Source of the DNA: Lysinibacillus irui
GTDB taxonomy: Bacteria; Bacillota; Bacilli; Bacillales_A; Planococcaceae
Direction: 5' to 3'
DNA: 64,000 bases
Assembly: GCF_028877475.1 (NCBI RefSeq)
Contig: NZ_CP113527.1
Location: 1,295,501 to 1,359,500, forward strand
In this document: one piece after another, positions 16,960 through 25,152 of the stretch
Position numbering within the stretch: position 1 is the first letter of the stretch
Layout: each line of letters begins with the position of its first letter
Program-made: the position numbers and the translations under genes
The notes under the pieces: generated by a model
Told to the model about the DNA's origin: nothing
Seen by the model: the letters and a program-made list of their open reading frames with translations, nothing else
Database searches by the model: none

Positions 16960-17544
16960 ATGGATGGTAAAAGAGGGAGACCACGTAATTTAGAAGCACA
17001 AAACTCAATCCTATCAGCATCGTATGATTTATTATTAGAAAACGGGTTTCAGGCTGTAACTGTTGATAAAATTGCAGAATGTGCCCAAGTTAGCAAAGCA
17101 ACTATTTATAAATGGTGGCCAAACAAGGCTGCTGTAATAATGGATGGTTTTCTTTATGCTGCCTCAGAAAGATTGCCTGTGCCTGACACTGGTTCGGCAT
17201 ACGATGATATACTTATTCACGCCACAAATTTAACGAAGTTTTTGACGAGTCGAGAGGGGACAATAATTAAGCAATTATTAGGAGAAGGACAATTTGATTC
17301 CGGATTGGCAGATGCCTATCGTGATCGATATTTTCGCCCTCGCCGACTTGAAGCAGGCAGTCTTTTAGAAAAAGGGGTAGAACGTGGTGAATTGAAAAAA
17401 AATATCGACATTGATATATGTATTGATTTAATTTATGGTCCAATTTTCTATCGATTACTTGTGACCGGCGAACCATTAGATGAATCCTATGTACAACAAT
17501 TAATAGTAAACGCTTTTGAGGGAATTCGTACTATCAAGCAGTAA
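16960..17544 (+). CDS. TetR/AcrR-family repressor
   Basis: A 194-residue repressor. The N-terminal helix-turn-helix spans about residues 14-60 (SILSASYDLLLENGFQAVTV, then CAQVSKATIYKWWPNKAAVI); the rest is the ligand-binding helical domain. The opening KRGRPRN is typical of AcrR-like members. ATG 16960 follows GAAAGGTG with 9-nt spacing; the frame extends to GTG 16948, but that codon lies inside the ribosome site. It is divergent from an MFS exporter with three matching operator-like sites between them, so it very probably represses the exporter until a toxic ligand binds. Confidence 0.9.
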   Translation: MDGKRGRPRNLEAQNSILSASYDLLLENGFQAVTVDKIAECAQVSKATIYKWWPNKAAVIMDGFLYAASERLPVPDTGSAYDDILIHATNLTKFLTSREGTIIKQLLGEGQFDSGLADAYRDRYFRPRRLEAGSLLEKGVERGELKKNIDIDICIDLIYGPIFYRLLVTGEPLDESYVQQLIVNAFEGIRTIKQ

Positions 17545-17728
17545 AAATAGGTTTACTGGAATCTTATTTTCAAACCTTAAAATAGCCGGGGGCACATATA
17601 TAGTGCAAAACCTTAGTGTGATTATAATAATGAGTGATACCTCTGTAAAACAAACATTTATCTTTACATAAGGGAAACTTCATGCTATGGTATCTATTAC
17701 TATTATTTACAGAAAAGAGGTGAAAGCA

Positions 17729-17890
17729 ATGATAACAGTTTTTAGAATTTTGTTCGGTAAAAATGCAAAACTTGGAAATCGTTTGGCGTATAAAGGGAGT
17801 GGTCTGTCCTTTTTTAAGCCAAATAACCAAACAAAATCAGTTATCGGAGCTTTTTCTCTACAGCAAATAAACTTTAATTCAATGACATAA
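17729..17890 (+). CDS. 53-codon leader ORF of the Cfr-like gene
   Basis: A small frame, MITVFRILFGKN... ending NFNSMT, behind AAAAGAGGTGAAAG, a good ribosome site. It is not recognised as a family. Three things suggest a regulatory leader peptide rather than a stand-alone protein. It lies just upstream of an rRNA methyltransferase gene; a terminator sits between them at 17933-17961; and the bases TTATCGG at 17841-17847, inside its codons for VIGAF, can pair with CCGATAA in the terminator's left arm. Ribosome position on this ORF could therefore decide whether transcription continues. Its expression is not proven. Confidence 0.55.
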   Translation: MITVFRILFGKNAKLGNRLAYKGSGLSFFKPNNQTKSVIGAFSLQQINFNSMT

Positions 17891-17910
17891 ATAATGTCCT
17901 TGATTATTTG
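17864..17910 (+). other. stem-loop overlapping the leader ORF stop
   Basis: CAAATAA 17864-17870 pairs with TTATTTG 17904-17910. CAA/TTG and GACAT/ATGTC pair inside. It lies between the leader ORF and the terminator and could be part of an attenuator. Confidence 0.45.
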
Positions 17911-17932
17911 TGTAAGATTTTTTAAGCGTAGT

Positions 17933-17961
17933 AACACCGATAATTGTGTCGGTGTTTTTTT
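17933..17961 (+). terminator. intrinsic terminator (putative attenuator) upstream of the Cfr-like gene
   Basis: AACACCGA, an 8-nt loop, TCGGTGTT, then a run of seven T. It is located 87 nt before the methyltransferase start on the same strand. Seven bases of its left arm region (17937-17943) can pair with 17841-17847 upstream, an alternative that would prevent terminator formation. Confidence 0.82.
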
Positions 17962-18047
17962 GTGCTTAATTTTATAAAAAAGGTTAGATGATAACTCCCT
18001 CAAATTTTACTCAAGCAAAAAAGAGTTAAATTGAAGGGTGAGAAAAT

Positions 18048-19097
18048 ATGCAACAAAAAAACAAGTATGCAAGAATTCAAGAGTTCTTAAATCAGAATAA
18101 TTTCCCTAATTTTAGAATGAACCAAATTACAAATGCTATATTCCAAGGTCGGATAAATAATTTCACTGACATAACGGTTCTTCCTAAATCCCTAAGAGAA
18201 ATGTTAATAAAGGAGTTTGGAGAATCGATTTTAAATATTGAAGCGTTAAAAGTACAACATTCTGAACAAGTGACAAAAGTTCTATTTGAAATTGTAGGGG
18301 ATGAAAAAATAGAGACAGTAAATATGAAATACAAAGCTGGTTGGGAGTCATTTTGCATATCCTCTCAGTGTGGCTGTAATTTTGGTTGTAAATTTTGTGC
18401 TACTGGAGATATAGGATTAAAACGCAACCTCACATCAGATGAAATTACAGACCAAATTTTGTATTTTCACTTGAAAGGACATTCAATTGATAGTATTTCT
18501 TTTATGGGAATGGGGGAAGCATTAGCTAATGTACAAATTTTTGATGCTTTAAATGTTCTTACAAATCCGAGGTTATTTGCTTTAAGTCCTCGCAGATTAT
18601 CAATTTCGACTATAGGCATTATTCCAAGCATTAAAAAGTTGACTCAAAATTATCCGCAGGTTAATTTGACTTTTTCATTACATTCTCCATTCAATGACCA
18701 GCGAAGCAAGTTAATGCCAATTAATGATCAATACCCTTTATTGGATGTAATGGACACTTTAGATGAGCATATACGGGTGACCTCAAGAAAGGTTTATATT
18801 GCGTATGTTTTGTTAGCTGGAGTGAATGATTCTATTGAACATGCAAAAGAAATAGTAAATCTTTTAAAAAGTAGATATAAGAAAGGGAACTTGTACCATG
18901 TAAACATCATCAGATATAATCCAACTTTTAGTTCACCTATGAGATTTGAAGAAGTAGGTGAAAATCGTGTTGAAAACTTCTATAAAGAATTAAAGTCAGC
19001 AGGAATTAACGTTACGATAAGAAGTCAATTTGGCATAGATATAGATGCGGCTTGCGGGCAATTATATGGAAACTATCAAAAAACAATTACCGAATAA
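18048..19097 (+). CDS. cfr: Cfr-type 23S rRNA (adenine-C8) methyltransferase, radical SAM
   Basis: A 349-residue radical-SAM methyltransferase. The cluster motif CNFGCKFC gives Cys110, Cys114 and Cys117, and the two catalytic cysteines are Cys103 and Cys336 (in AACGQLYGNY). All five fall exactly two residues before their counterparts in staphylococcal Cfr, which has the same length. The signatures MKYKAGWESFCISSQCGC, FMGMGEALAN and LSISTIGIIPSIKK are Cfr-type; RlmN paralogues differ there. Cfr methylates C8 of A2503 and confers resistance to phenicols, lincosamides, oxazolidinones, pleuromutilins and streptogramin A. The ribosome site GAAGGGTGAG precedes the ATG, and CUCCCUC upstream could partly mask it. 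Resistance by this copy is inference. Confidence 0.9.
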   Translation: MQQKNKYARIQEFLNQNNFPNFRMNQITNAIFQGRINNFTDITVLPKSLREMLIKEFGESILNIEALKVQHSEQVTKVLFEIVGDEKIETVNMKYKAGWESFCISSQCGCNFGCKFCATGDIGLKRNLTSDEITDQILYFHLKGHSIDSISFMGMGEALANVQIFDALNVLTNPRLFALSPRRLSISTIGIIPSIKKLTQNYPQVNLTFSLHSPFNDQRSKLMPINDQYPLLDVMDTLDEHIRVTSRKVYIAYVLLAGVNDSIEHAKEIVNLLKSRYKKGNLYHVNIIRYNPTFSSPMRFEEVGENRVENFYKELKSAGINVTIRSQFGIDIDAACGQLYGNYQKTITE

Positions 19098-19544
19098 ATA
19101 AAGGTGAAGGTAATGGTCAGAACGTGGGAAGTGCCATAAAAGCTAATGATCAAGAAGAAAATAGGAATGTTCCAGTAGAAAAAAGTGGATTATAAAAGAT
19201 ACGATGTAATCCAAATTGGATGACCAATAAAAAAACAAGGTGAACTTGGGGGGATATGTTATATAGGTTCATTGCGCTAAACTCCTTCTTATATAACTGT
19301 AAAGGAATAAGCTCATTCCTTCTAAAGTATTGAATACGTTTTTTCCTAGAAGATATACTACTAATGCAAGCAGAAATAAAAAGCAATAGGAGGCAATATC
19401 AAATTTTTTAGATTGTAAGTTCATTTTGATATTGGCCGTGTAACAGCACTTGCGTTAGCGTGTCAGGTTCATCAGGTGCGATTGAAACGTAACCTGAATC
19501 AAATCTGGGATATATTTTAGAACATTACGTAGGAGGAACTTACT
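19098..19544. other. intergenic stretch without a supported gene
   Basis: A frame without a start continues past the methyltransferase end (…GQNVGSAIKANDQ…) to a stop at about 19193; I do not recognise it. The minus-strand frame 19150-19386 has no ribosome site. A 7-bp inverted repeat TCAGGTT/AACCTGA lies at about 19464-19497, and AGGAGGAAC precedes the next gene. Confidence 0.35.
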
Positions 19545-20288
19545 ATGAGATTTCAAGATAAAGTTGTCATTGTAACAGGAGGGGCAAGTGGTCTTGGAGA
19601 AGCTACAGCACTTGAATTTGCAAAAGAAGGAGCGAAAGTAGCTATCGCTGATGTTGCAGATAAGGGACAAGCATACTCTGATGAATTGAATTCAAAAGGC
19701 TACGATACAATCTTTGTAAAGACTGATGTATCAAAAGAAGACGAAATTAAAAATTTAGTTTCTACAACGGTTGAAAAGTTTGGGAAATTAGATGTTATGT
19801 TTGCAAATGCTGGCATTAACATTGAGGCTGATGTACACGATCTAGATTTAGCATCTTGGCAAAAAGTAATTGATATTAATTTAACAAGTGTCTTTCTTTC
19901 AGATAAATATGCAATTGAACAATTCCAAAAACAAGGTACTGGTGGAGTTATAATTAATACTGGTTCTATTCATAGTCTAGTTGCACGTGATGGTCTTGCC
20001 CCATATTCAGCTTCAAAAGGTGGCATTAAAATGCTAACTCAACAAGTAGCTGCTAGATATAGTAAAGAAGGAATACGTGCAAATGCTATAGCTCCAGGCT
20101 ATATTGAAACACCGCTTATGAACACATTATCACAAAATGTCATTGATAGCTTGGTAGGTCTTCACCCAATGGGACGTTTAGGTAAACCTGTAGAAGTAGC
20201 CAAAACAGTATTATTCCTAGCTAGTGATGATTCATCATTTATTTCAGGCGTAACTTTACCAATTGATGGTGGTTACACAGCTGTTTAA
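19545..20288 (+). CDS. short-chain dehydrogenase/reductase
   Basis: A 247-residue classical SDR. The cofactor motif is TGGASGLG at residues 11-18, followed by NAG in MFANAGIN. The catalytic serine is in INTGSIHS, the YxxxK motif is YSASK, and the C-terminus IDGGYTAV is typical. An acidic residue after the second beta strand (IADVAD) favours NAD over NADP. Substrate assignments in this family are unreliable; it resembles FabG- and glucose-1-dehydrogenase-like enzymes. The start follows TAGGAGGAAC. It is a single-gene unit ended by the terminator at 20318. Confidence 0.9.
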   Translation: MRFQDKVVIVTGGASGLGEATALEFAKEGAKVAIADVADKGQAYSDELNSKGYDTIFVKTDVSKEDEIKNLVSTTVEKFGKLDVMFANAGINIEADVHDLDLASWQKVIDINLTSVFLSDKYAIEQFQKQGTGGVIINTGSIHSLVARDGLAPYSASKGGIKMLTQQVAARYSKEGIRANAIAPGYIETPLMNTLSQNVIDSLVGLHPMGRLGKPVEVAKTVLFLASDDSSFISGVTLPIDGGYTAV

Positions 20289-20317
20289 TCTTTATAATTA
20301 AATACACATTTATCATG

Positions 20318-20369
20318 AACTGCATCCTACTTGTTAGCTATTAACTAACAATTGGAGATGCAGTTTTTT
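20318..20369 (+). terminator. intrinsic terminator of the SDR gene
   Basis: AACTGCATC pairs with GATGCAGTT, with TTGTTAG/CTAACAA nested inside, followed by six T. Confidence 0.88.
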
Positions 20370-20545
20370 ATTTTCACTTATGATTTATAGACTCATTGCT
20401 AAAAGAAATATTATAGAAAACATCGATTCTAATAAAGGTTTGGGGAAAAGTCCTAATTGTTTTTCGAGTCTTTTTTGTACACTAAAATAAAACTAGCATC
20501 GATACAAAAAAATTGACCGGTAAAAATTAAATAGATATTATGGAT

Positions 20546-20563
20546 ATATTAAGTCCTTAATAT
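20546..20563. promoter_or_regulatory. palindromic operator at the Rrf2 promoter
   Basis: ATATTAAG-TC-CTTAATAT, fully symmetrical, 13 bp before the Rrf2 start. It nearly matches the palindrome at 21011-21030 in front of the next gene. Confidence 0.72.
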
Positions 20564-20575
20564 GGTGGTGATAAG

Positions 20576-20983
20576 ATGAAGCTAACAAAAGCAACTAATT
20601 ATGCTCTCCACACAATGCTATTTTTAGCTATTAATCCACCCAATGAGCATATTGGGGTGGCAAAATTAGCTGAACGACAAGAAGTTTCAACGACCTATCT
20701 ATCTAAAATACTAACAAAGTTAGTAAAGTCAGGAATGATTGAATCTGTCTCAGGTGCAAATGGAGGCTATAAATTAAAAAGGGGATGGGAAGAACTTTCA
20801 TTACTCGATGTTATAAAGGCCGTTGAAGGTTTGACCCCTATTTTTGATTATTGTTTGAATCATAATCCTGATTGTTTAATTCAAAAGGCGATTGAATCAG
20901 CTGAGGAAAAGCTGTTGGATGAATTGGATCACACACTAATTGTCGATCTAGCTAAAAAAATGAAGGAGGCATCACCTATGTAA
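20576..20983 (+). CDS. Rrf2-family transcriptional regulator
   Basis: A 135-residue winged-helix regulator: ATNYALHTMLFLA at the N-terminus, recognition helix region VSTTYLSKILTKLVKSGMI, wing SGANGGYKL, and a dimerisation helix at the C-terminus. It has only two cysteines, Cys93 and Cys100 (DYCLNHNPDC), too few for a NsrR/IscR-type Fe-S cluster, so a thiol-switch or YwnA/CymR-like mode is more likely. It probably represses itself and the thioredoxin-reductase-like gene 72 nt downstream, since both promoters hold the same palindrome. Confidence 0.9.
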   Translation: MKLTKATNYALHTMLFLAINPPNEHIGVAKLAERQEVSTTYLSKILTKLVKSGMIESVSGANGGYKLKRGWEELSLLDVIKAVEGLTPIFDYCLNHNPDCLIQKAIESAEEKLLDELDHTLIVDLAKKMKEASPM

Positions 20984-20996
20984 TGGTGATGTTTTT
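20970..20996 (+). terminator. terminator overlapping the Rrf2 gene end
   Basis: CATCACC pairs with GGTGATG, followed by TTTTT. The stem starts before the stop codon. Confidence 0.75.
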
Positions 20997-21010
20997 CACC
21001 CTAATTGTAG

Positions 21011-21030
21011 ATATTAAAGGTCTTTAATAT
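21011..21030. promoter_or_regulatory. palindromic operator before the thioredoxin-reductase-like gene
   Basis: ATATTAAAG-GT-CTTTAATAT. It is a second copy of the Rrf2-linked palindrome, one base longer in each arm. Confidence 0.72.
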
Positions 21031-21055
21031 ATTTTATGAAAATGGAGGAAAGCAG

Positions 21056-21955
21056 ATGTATCAATACGATTGTATTATTATAGGCGGTGGGCCAGCTGGT
21101 TTAAGTGCCGCTTTAACTTTGGGTAGAGCACGAAGGAAAATACTTTTATTTGATAATGGAACAAATCGAAATCGTGTAACACAGGAGTCCCATGGATATG
21201 TAACAAGAGATGGAATAAAACCTCATGAATTTAAAGAAATTGCTCTTACAGAATTGCAGTCTTATCCATCTATTTCAATTTCAGATCAGACAGTTATTGA
21301 GATAAAAAAAGATGATCAACAATTTGTAGTGAATACATCAAATAATATTTCATATCTGACTGAAAAAATATTATTAGCTACTGGTATACAAGAGGAGTTT
21401 CCCATACCACAAATCAGACAATATTATGGTAAGAGTTTATTCAGCTGTCCATATTGTGATGGTTGGGAGCTAAAAGATAAGCCATTAGCTATAATAGCAG
21501 AAAGCGAAGCACACATTAATCATATGACCAAGTTGCTGTTTAATTGGTCACAGGACTTAATTGTATTTACAAATGGTCATCAACTTTCCGATATCATACA
21601 AAATGAATTTCAACGTAAAAAGATAATGGTATATACGGCTATTATAAAAAATTTACATGGAGACGAAGGTAATTTATACAGTATTGAATTGGAAACAGGT
21701 GAAAACATTGTAAGAAGTGGTGGTTTCGTAGTTCCAAGTTTTTATCGTCCAAATAATTTGGCTATACAGTTAAACTGTCAAGTTGATGAAAACGGAGGAA
21801 TTATAACAGACAATGCAGGAAGAACAACAGTGAGTGGAGTATATGTTGCAGGTGAAACTGAAAAAGCAGGACCCTCTTCCTTGATGATTGCCGCGGCTGA
21901 TGGCTTTAAAGCTGCTACAAGCATAAACTTAGATCTAACATTATTGAGATTTTAA
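21056..21955 (+). CDS. thioredoxin-reductase-like FAD/NAD(P) oxidoreductase
   Basis: A 299-residue flavoprotein. It has the FAD motif GGGPAGLSAALTLGRA at residues 9-24, a redox-active CPYC (in LFSCPYCDGWELK), and a second FAD motif VAGETEKAGPSSLMIAAADG near the end. The NADPH-binding Rossmann loop is degenerate: the usual GxGxxA/S is replaced by AIIAESEAHINHM, which raises doubt about NADPH use. Length and disulfide fit TrxB-like proteins of the thiol-redox group. The adjoining Rrf2 regulator and shared palindrome suggest control by thiol or oxidative stress. Confidence 0.85.
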   Translation: MYQYDCIIIGGGPAGLSAALTLGRARRKILLFDNGTNRNRVTQESHGYVTRDGIKPHEFKEIALTELQSYPSISISDQTVIEIKKDDQQFVVNTSNNISYLTEKILLATGIQEEFPIPQIRQYYGKSLFSCPYCDGWELKDKPLAIIAESEAHINHMTKLLFNWSQDLIVFTNGHQLSDIIQNEFQRKKIMVYTAIIKNLHGDEGNLYSIELETGENIVRSGGFVVPSFYRPNNLAIQLNCQVDENGGIITDNAGRTTVSGVYVAGETEKAGPSSLMIAAADGFKAATSINLDLTLLRF

Positions 21956-21958
21956 ATT

Positions 21959-21997
21959 AAAAGCTGATGAGTTGAAAATACAAACTCATCAGCTTTT
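21959..21997. terminator. bidirectional terminator
   Basis: AAAAGCTGATGAGTT pairs with AACTCATCAGCTTTT over 15 bp between convergent genes. Confidence 0.9.
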
Positions 21998-22011
21998 GTT
22001 ATAAAAGAGGT

Positions 22012-22626
22012 TTACATTTCTGATCGAAAGTTGTTACCTAGCTCGTTACCCAGACCAAAATAATGTCGGAAATTATAAATAAGAGGACTCCATTTATTGG
22101 GGTCGATATGATGATCTTTTATAATAATGTCCGTATGTGCATGTACATGTATCGTTTGAGTTTCAACGATTGCAAAATCCGGAGAATAATTAGGAACGCG
22201 TATATGTTTTACCTTTGCCTCAATTTGTATGGGGCACTCCATAATACGAGTAGGAATGACTGTTGTAGACTCAATAGGTGTTAATCCACTAATTGCAAAC
22301 TTATCTTTTCTATAAGTAAAGCCAATCTGTTTCTTAAAATCTGGCACTATATTTTTTCCTGTATATGGGGCTAACTGTTCTACATTCTCCCATAGAGAGG
22401 GATCAGGAATATTAATAACACATTCGGGATGTCGTTCTAAATTTTCGATTGCTTTTCCACCAAGCCCTATACCTAAGACAATACAATCTCCTAATGCCCA
22501 TGACGAGGATAATGGACTAATATTTACTGTTCCATCCTCATTCAACGTAGTCAGTAAAATTACTGGAAATCCATAATATAAAATTTTTGGGTTAATCATT
22601 TTTGTGTTTGGATTCGTTATTTGCAT
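22012..22626 (-). CDS. flavin reductase-like (FMN-binding split-barrel) protein
   Basis: A 204-residue protein of the flavoredoxin/DIM6-NTAB type. Characteristic stretches are YYGFPVILLTTLNEDGTVN at the N-terminus, ISPLSSSWALGD, LGGKAIENLERHPECVINI, and HIRVPNYSPDFAIVETQ in the second half. These proteins bind FMN and act in small-molecule reduction or supply reduced flavin. The partner here is unknown. It stands alone, convergent with the thioredoxin-reductase-like gene. The ATG is preceded by GGGGGACC-type purines on the minus strand. Confidence 0.82.
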   Translation of the reverse strand: MQITNPNTKMINPKILYYGFPVILLTTLNEDGTVNISPLSSSWALGDCIVLGIGLGGKAIENLERHPECVINIPDPSLWENVEQLAPYTGKNIVPDFKKQIGFTYRKDKFAISGLTPIESTTVIPTRIMECPIQIEAKVKHIRVPNYSPDFAIVETQTIHVHAHTDIIIKDHHIDPNKWSPLIYNFRHYFGLGNELGNNFRSEM

Positions 22627-22883
22627 CTTTAGGTCCCCCTACAATCTGTTTTTATTTGCTAACTCATTGTAAAATAGAAATATTTCCATTTGCATCGAAG
22701 TGTCGATTACATAAATAACTATATTCTTTAAAGAATCTTAAGAATATGATGAAATTAATAAATCCAGCTACACTGGTGGGGCAGGGTTGCTAGAAAAAAT
22801 GACTGCTAAAATAATAAATCTGTATTCTGAAGAGTAGTTAAAAAAATTTATGTTAATAATAGTACTAAAAGGACGTTAGTCAA

Positions 22884-23336
22884 ATGTTCTTCAATTTTCT
22901 AATTGCATTTGTTCTTCCATGGCTTATTGCTTCCATGCATTTATTTAAAAAAGATAGTTTATTAATCGTATTAGTCGCCCCTTTTTCTAGTGTCCTAGCT
23001 TATTTTATAAATACCATGGCTTACTATTTTGGTTTTTGGGAGGTAGCCCCTTTTCCAGAGCAAAAAAATCTTGCTTCATTGCCTTCAGAGTTGGGGATTT
23101 ACCCTGTATTAGCTTGTTACTTAGTTTTTCTTATAAGAAAGTTTAAAAGGACTTATATGGTTGTTGTAATAATGACCGTAATTACAACATGTTTAGAACA
23201 AATTTTTGTTCTTTTCGGGTGGATCATTTATGAAAATGGATGGAATATAGTGTATACATTTTTCTCCTATCTGTTGCCCTATCTTGTCGTATATTGTTAT
23301 TACAGATACTTAACAAAATTATCTATGTTTGAATAA
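22884..23336 (+). CDS. small polytopic membrane protein (CBO0543-like)
   Basis: A 150-residue protein with four to five hydrophobic helices and very few charged residues. The pattern WLIASMHLFKK near the start, FGFWEVAPFPEQKNLASLP in a loop, and tyrosine-rich end YLVVYCYYRYLTK resembles the CBO0543 family of Bacillales and Clostridia. No function is established. The frame begins ATG TTC TTC after AAAGGACG. It has its own terminator downstream. Confidence 0.7.
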   Translation: MFFNFLIAFVLPWLIASMHLFKKDSLLIVLVAPFSSVLAYFINTMAYYFGFWEVAPFPEQKNLASLPSELGIYPVLACYLVFLIRKFKRTYMVVVIMTVITTCLEQIFVLFGWIIYENGWNIVYTFFSYLLPYLVVYCYYRYLTKLSMFE

Positions 23337-23397
23337 AATTGAACCTATTGTTAACCTGTTTGTTTTTATTTAGAGAATGGTCATCTATTTATAGGAT

Positions 23398-23441
23398 AAA
23401 GCCAGGGGGCTCATAGAATGAAGTGAGTTACCTGGCTTTTT
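23398..23441 (+). terminator. intrinsic terminator
   Basis: AAAGCCAGG pairs with CCTGGCTTTTT. CTCA/TGAG can pair inside the loop. Confidence 0.85.
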
Positions 23442-23831
23442 CATATGTAGTAATTGATTGGTCGGTTTTCTGTGTAAGGAATAAGAATCTCGTGTTTTCT
23501 ATTTTTGAGACTTATGACCTGGGTATATTATAACTTTTTTACATATCCAAGTACAAAACCGTTGTTATAAATAGGATAAGAACTATTTACCTACCTATGA
23601 AAATGCTACACGAAAAAGAAAATGTAATAATTTGTATTACATTAAATGATATCGGATTACTAAAGTGTTAATTATTGGTATGCCTTTGTTGCGATAGTAT
23701 AATTTTTACCAAAAAATGTTGTTTCATTACAAAATGTGGATTAAAATGGGTATCAGCTCAAAATGGTTTATTGTGAAACTATTTTAAAATTGAGTTTGAA
23801 GTTTCTGATTATTGAAATTATGGAGGAAGAA
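23442..23831. promoter_or_regulatory. upstream region of the lipoprotein gene, with inverted repeat
   Basis: No gene seen. AATGTAATA-ATTTG-TATTACATT at 23621-23643 is a perfect 9-bp inverted repeat with a 5-bp spacer, a likely protein-binding site. It resembles a TnrA/GlnR site but is 2 bp too long. A GGAGGA ribosome site at 23822-23827 precedes the next gene. Confidence 0.5.
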
Positions 23832-25103
23832 ATGAAAAAGAACTTATTATTATTACTGTCACTTACTTTCGCTATCGCTGTTATTCTTAGTGGATGTGGA
23901 AAAAGTGAGGAAGAAGCGAAGAAAGACAATGATGCGAAAAATACGCAAGAGGAACAAGGACAGGAAAAAGAACATTCAGATAAAAATGAGGAAGATAAGA
24001 AAGAAGAAGAACCAACTAAGGAATCAGCAGATATTACTTCTTTAATCTCTTATATGGAAGAGGAAACACAAGGGACAGCAAAAGTTCTTTATGAAAATAA
24101 AGAGCCACAAGTCCATAAAATGGAGGATGTTTCAATTTCTCTTGATAGCTACTCGTTAGTTGAATTAAAGGACTTCCACACTGATTTTGCTATTCCATTT
24201 AACGATGAAACAAATGGTGGGGTTATTTTAGCAAAATATACAGTGAAAAATGACATGGATAAAGATGTCTACTATATGCCAAGCTTAGATATTACTTATA
24301 CAGGAGCACCTAAATACTATACTAATTATAAGGATTTAATTCCAGAGGATCAGCAATTGCCTACAAAATTAAACTATCAAACAGGTTATGAGCTGAAAGC
24401 TGGTGAAGAGGTAACTGGCTACATTGCATATCCATTCGGAGAAAGTCATTTAGCGAAAATCAATGAGTTAGGTACAGTTACAGTAATGGTTCCACTACCA
24501 ATTACAGAGAAAGATAAATATGATACGTCTATTGGTTCAGAAGGCCGATTTAATTTAGCAATTAATGCACAAGGTTCTGAGAAGGTTTCTAGTAACGCTG
24601 CGTTCTATCAAGATAAAGCAACGATGGACAACATGGGTGAAAAGAAAATGCTGAAGGAAAAAAGTAATATCAACGACAGCAAACCAATTGGTGATGTCAA
24701 TGCAGTGTTAGAAGGGTATCAATTTACTGCATTTACCCCAAATGAAGTGGAAGCACCACGTTTTTCTAATTTCACAAATGGCGTAACATTATTAACAGTT
24801 AAATTTAAATTAGACAATAAAACGACAAGTGAAATTGGTTTATCGTCTTTGTCCTCAAAATTAACAGTGAATGATGGCACTCAATATTTATTGGATGAAG
24901 GAATGCTATTAAATTATGGCTATAAAGATGTCATTAAAGCTGGTGAAACGGGTGAACTATTACAAATCTATGTGCTAGATCAAGAGCAGTATGAAAAGAT
25001 TTGGAAAGATAAAGCCTTTGAAATTGAATTAGGTCCAATTCGTAACCAAGGAGCAGAGGATATTTCTAAAGGGAAAAAAGCAACGTTTATTCTACCAAAA
25101 TAA
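23832..25103 (+). CDS. DUF5068-type surface lipoprotein
   Basis: A 423-residue lipoprotein. The signal sequence ends in lipobox LSGC with the acylated cysteine near residue 23. A low-complexity linker of about 45 residues rich in E, K and D follows. The rest forms two related beta-rich halves: VILAKYTVKNDMDKDVYY in the first, TLLTVKFKLDNKTTSEIG in the second, both followed by a glycine/tyrosine turn and AGE(T/E)-type strand. This is the DUF4352/DUF5068 immunoglobulin-like style; no activity is known. I chose ATG 23832 over the upstream in-frame ATG 23763 because GGAGGA directly precedes it and it starts the signal peptide. Confidence 0.82.
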   Translation: MKKNLLLLLSLTFAIAVILSGCGKSEEEAKKDNDAKNTQEEQGQEKEHSDKNEEDKKEEEPTKESADITSLISYMEEETQGTAKVLYENKEPQVHKMEDVSISLDSYSLVELKDFHTDFAIPFNDETNGGVILAKYTVKNDMDKDVYYMPSLDITYTGAPKYYTNYKDLIPEDQQLPTKLNYQTGYELKAGEEVTGYIAYPFGESHLAKINELGTVTVMVPLPITEKDKYDTSIGSEGRFNLAINAQGSEKVSSNAAFYQDKATMDNMGEKKMLKEKSNINDSKPIGDVNAVLEGYQFTAFTPNEVEAPRFSNFTNGVTLLTVKFKLDNKTTSEIGLSSLSSKLTVNDGTQYLLDEGMLLNYGYKDVIKAGETGELLQIYVLDQEQYEKIWKDKAFEIELGPIRNQGAEDISKGKKATFILPK

Positions 25104-25114
25104 AAAACTAAGAG

Positions 25115-25152
25115 GAAGGCATGAGTCCATTACAGGGCTTAAGCCTTTTTTT
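25115..25152 (+). terminator. intrinsic terminator of the lipoprotein gene
   Basis: AGGC-TGAGTCC pairs with GGGCTTA-GCCT (G-U pairs included), followed by seven T. Confidence 0.82.

Noticed and set aside
17570..18003. Two minus-strand ORFs of 86 and 98 codons
   Set aside because: They run antisense to the leader ORF and terminator, without ribosome sites or recognisable domains.
18048..19097. Assignment as the housekeeping RlmN
   Set aside because: The stretches around the cluster (SFCISSQCGC) and IIPSIKK are of Cfr type, and both catalytic cysteines align with Cfr at a constant offset.
19150..19670. Minus-strand ORFs of 78 and 71 codons
   Set aside because: They have no ribosome sites, show low-complexity composition, and the second is antisense to the SDR start.
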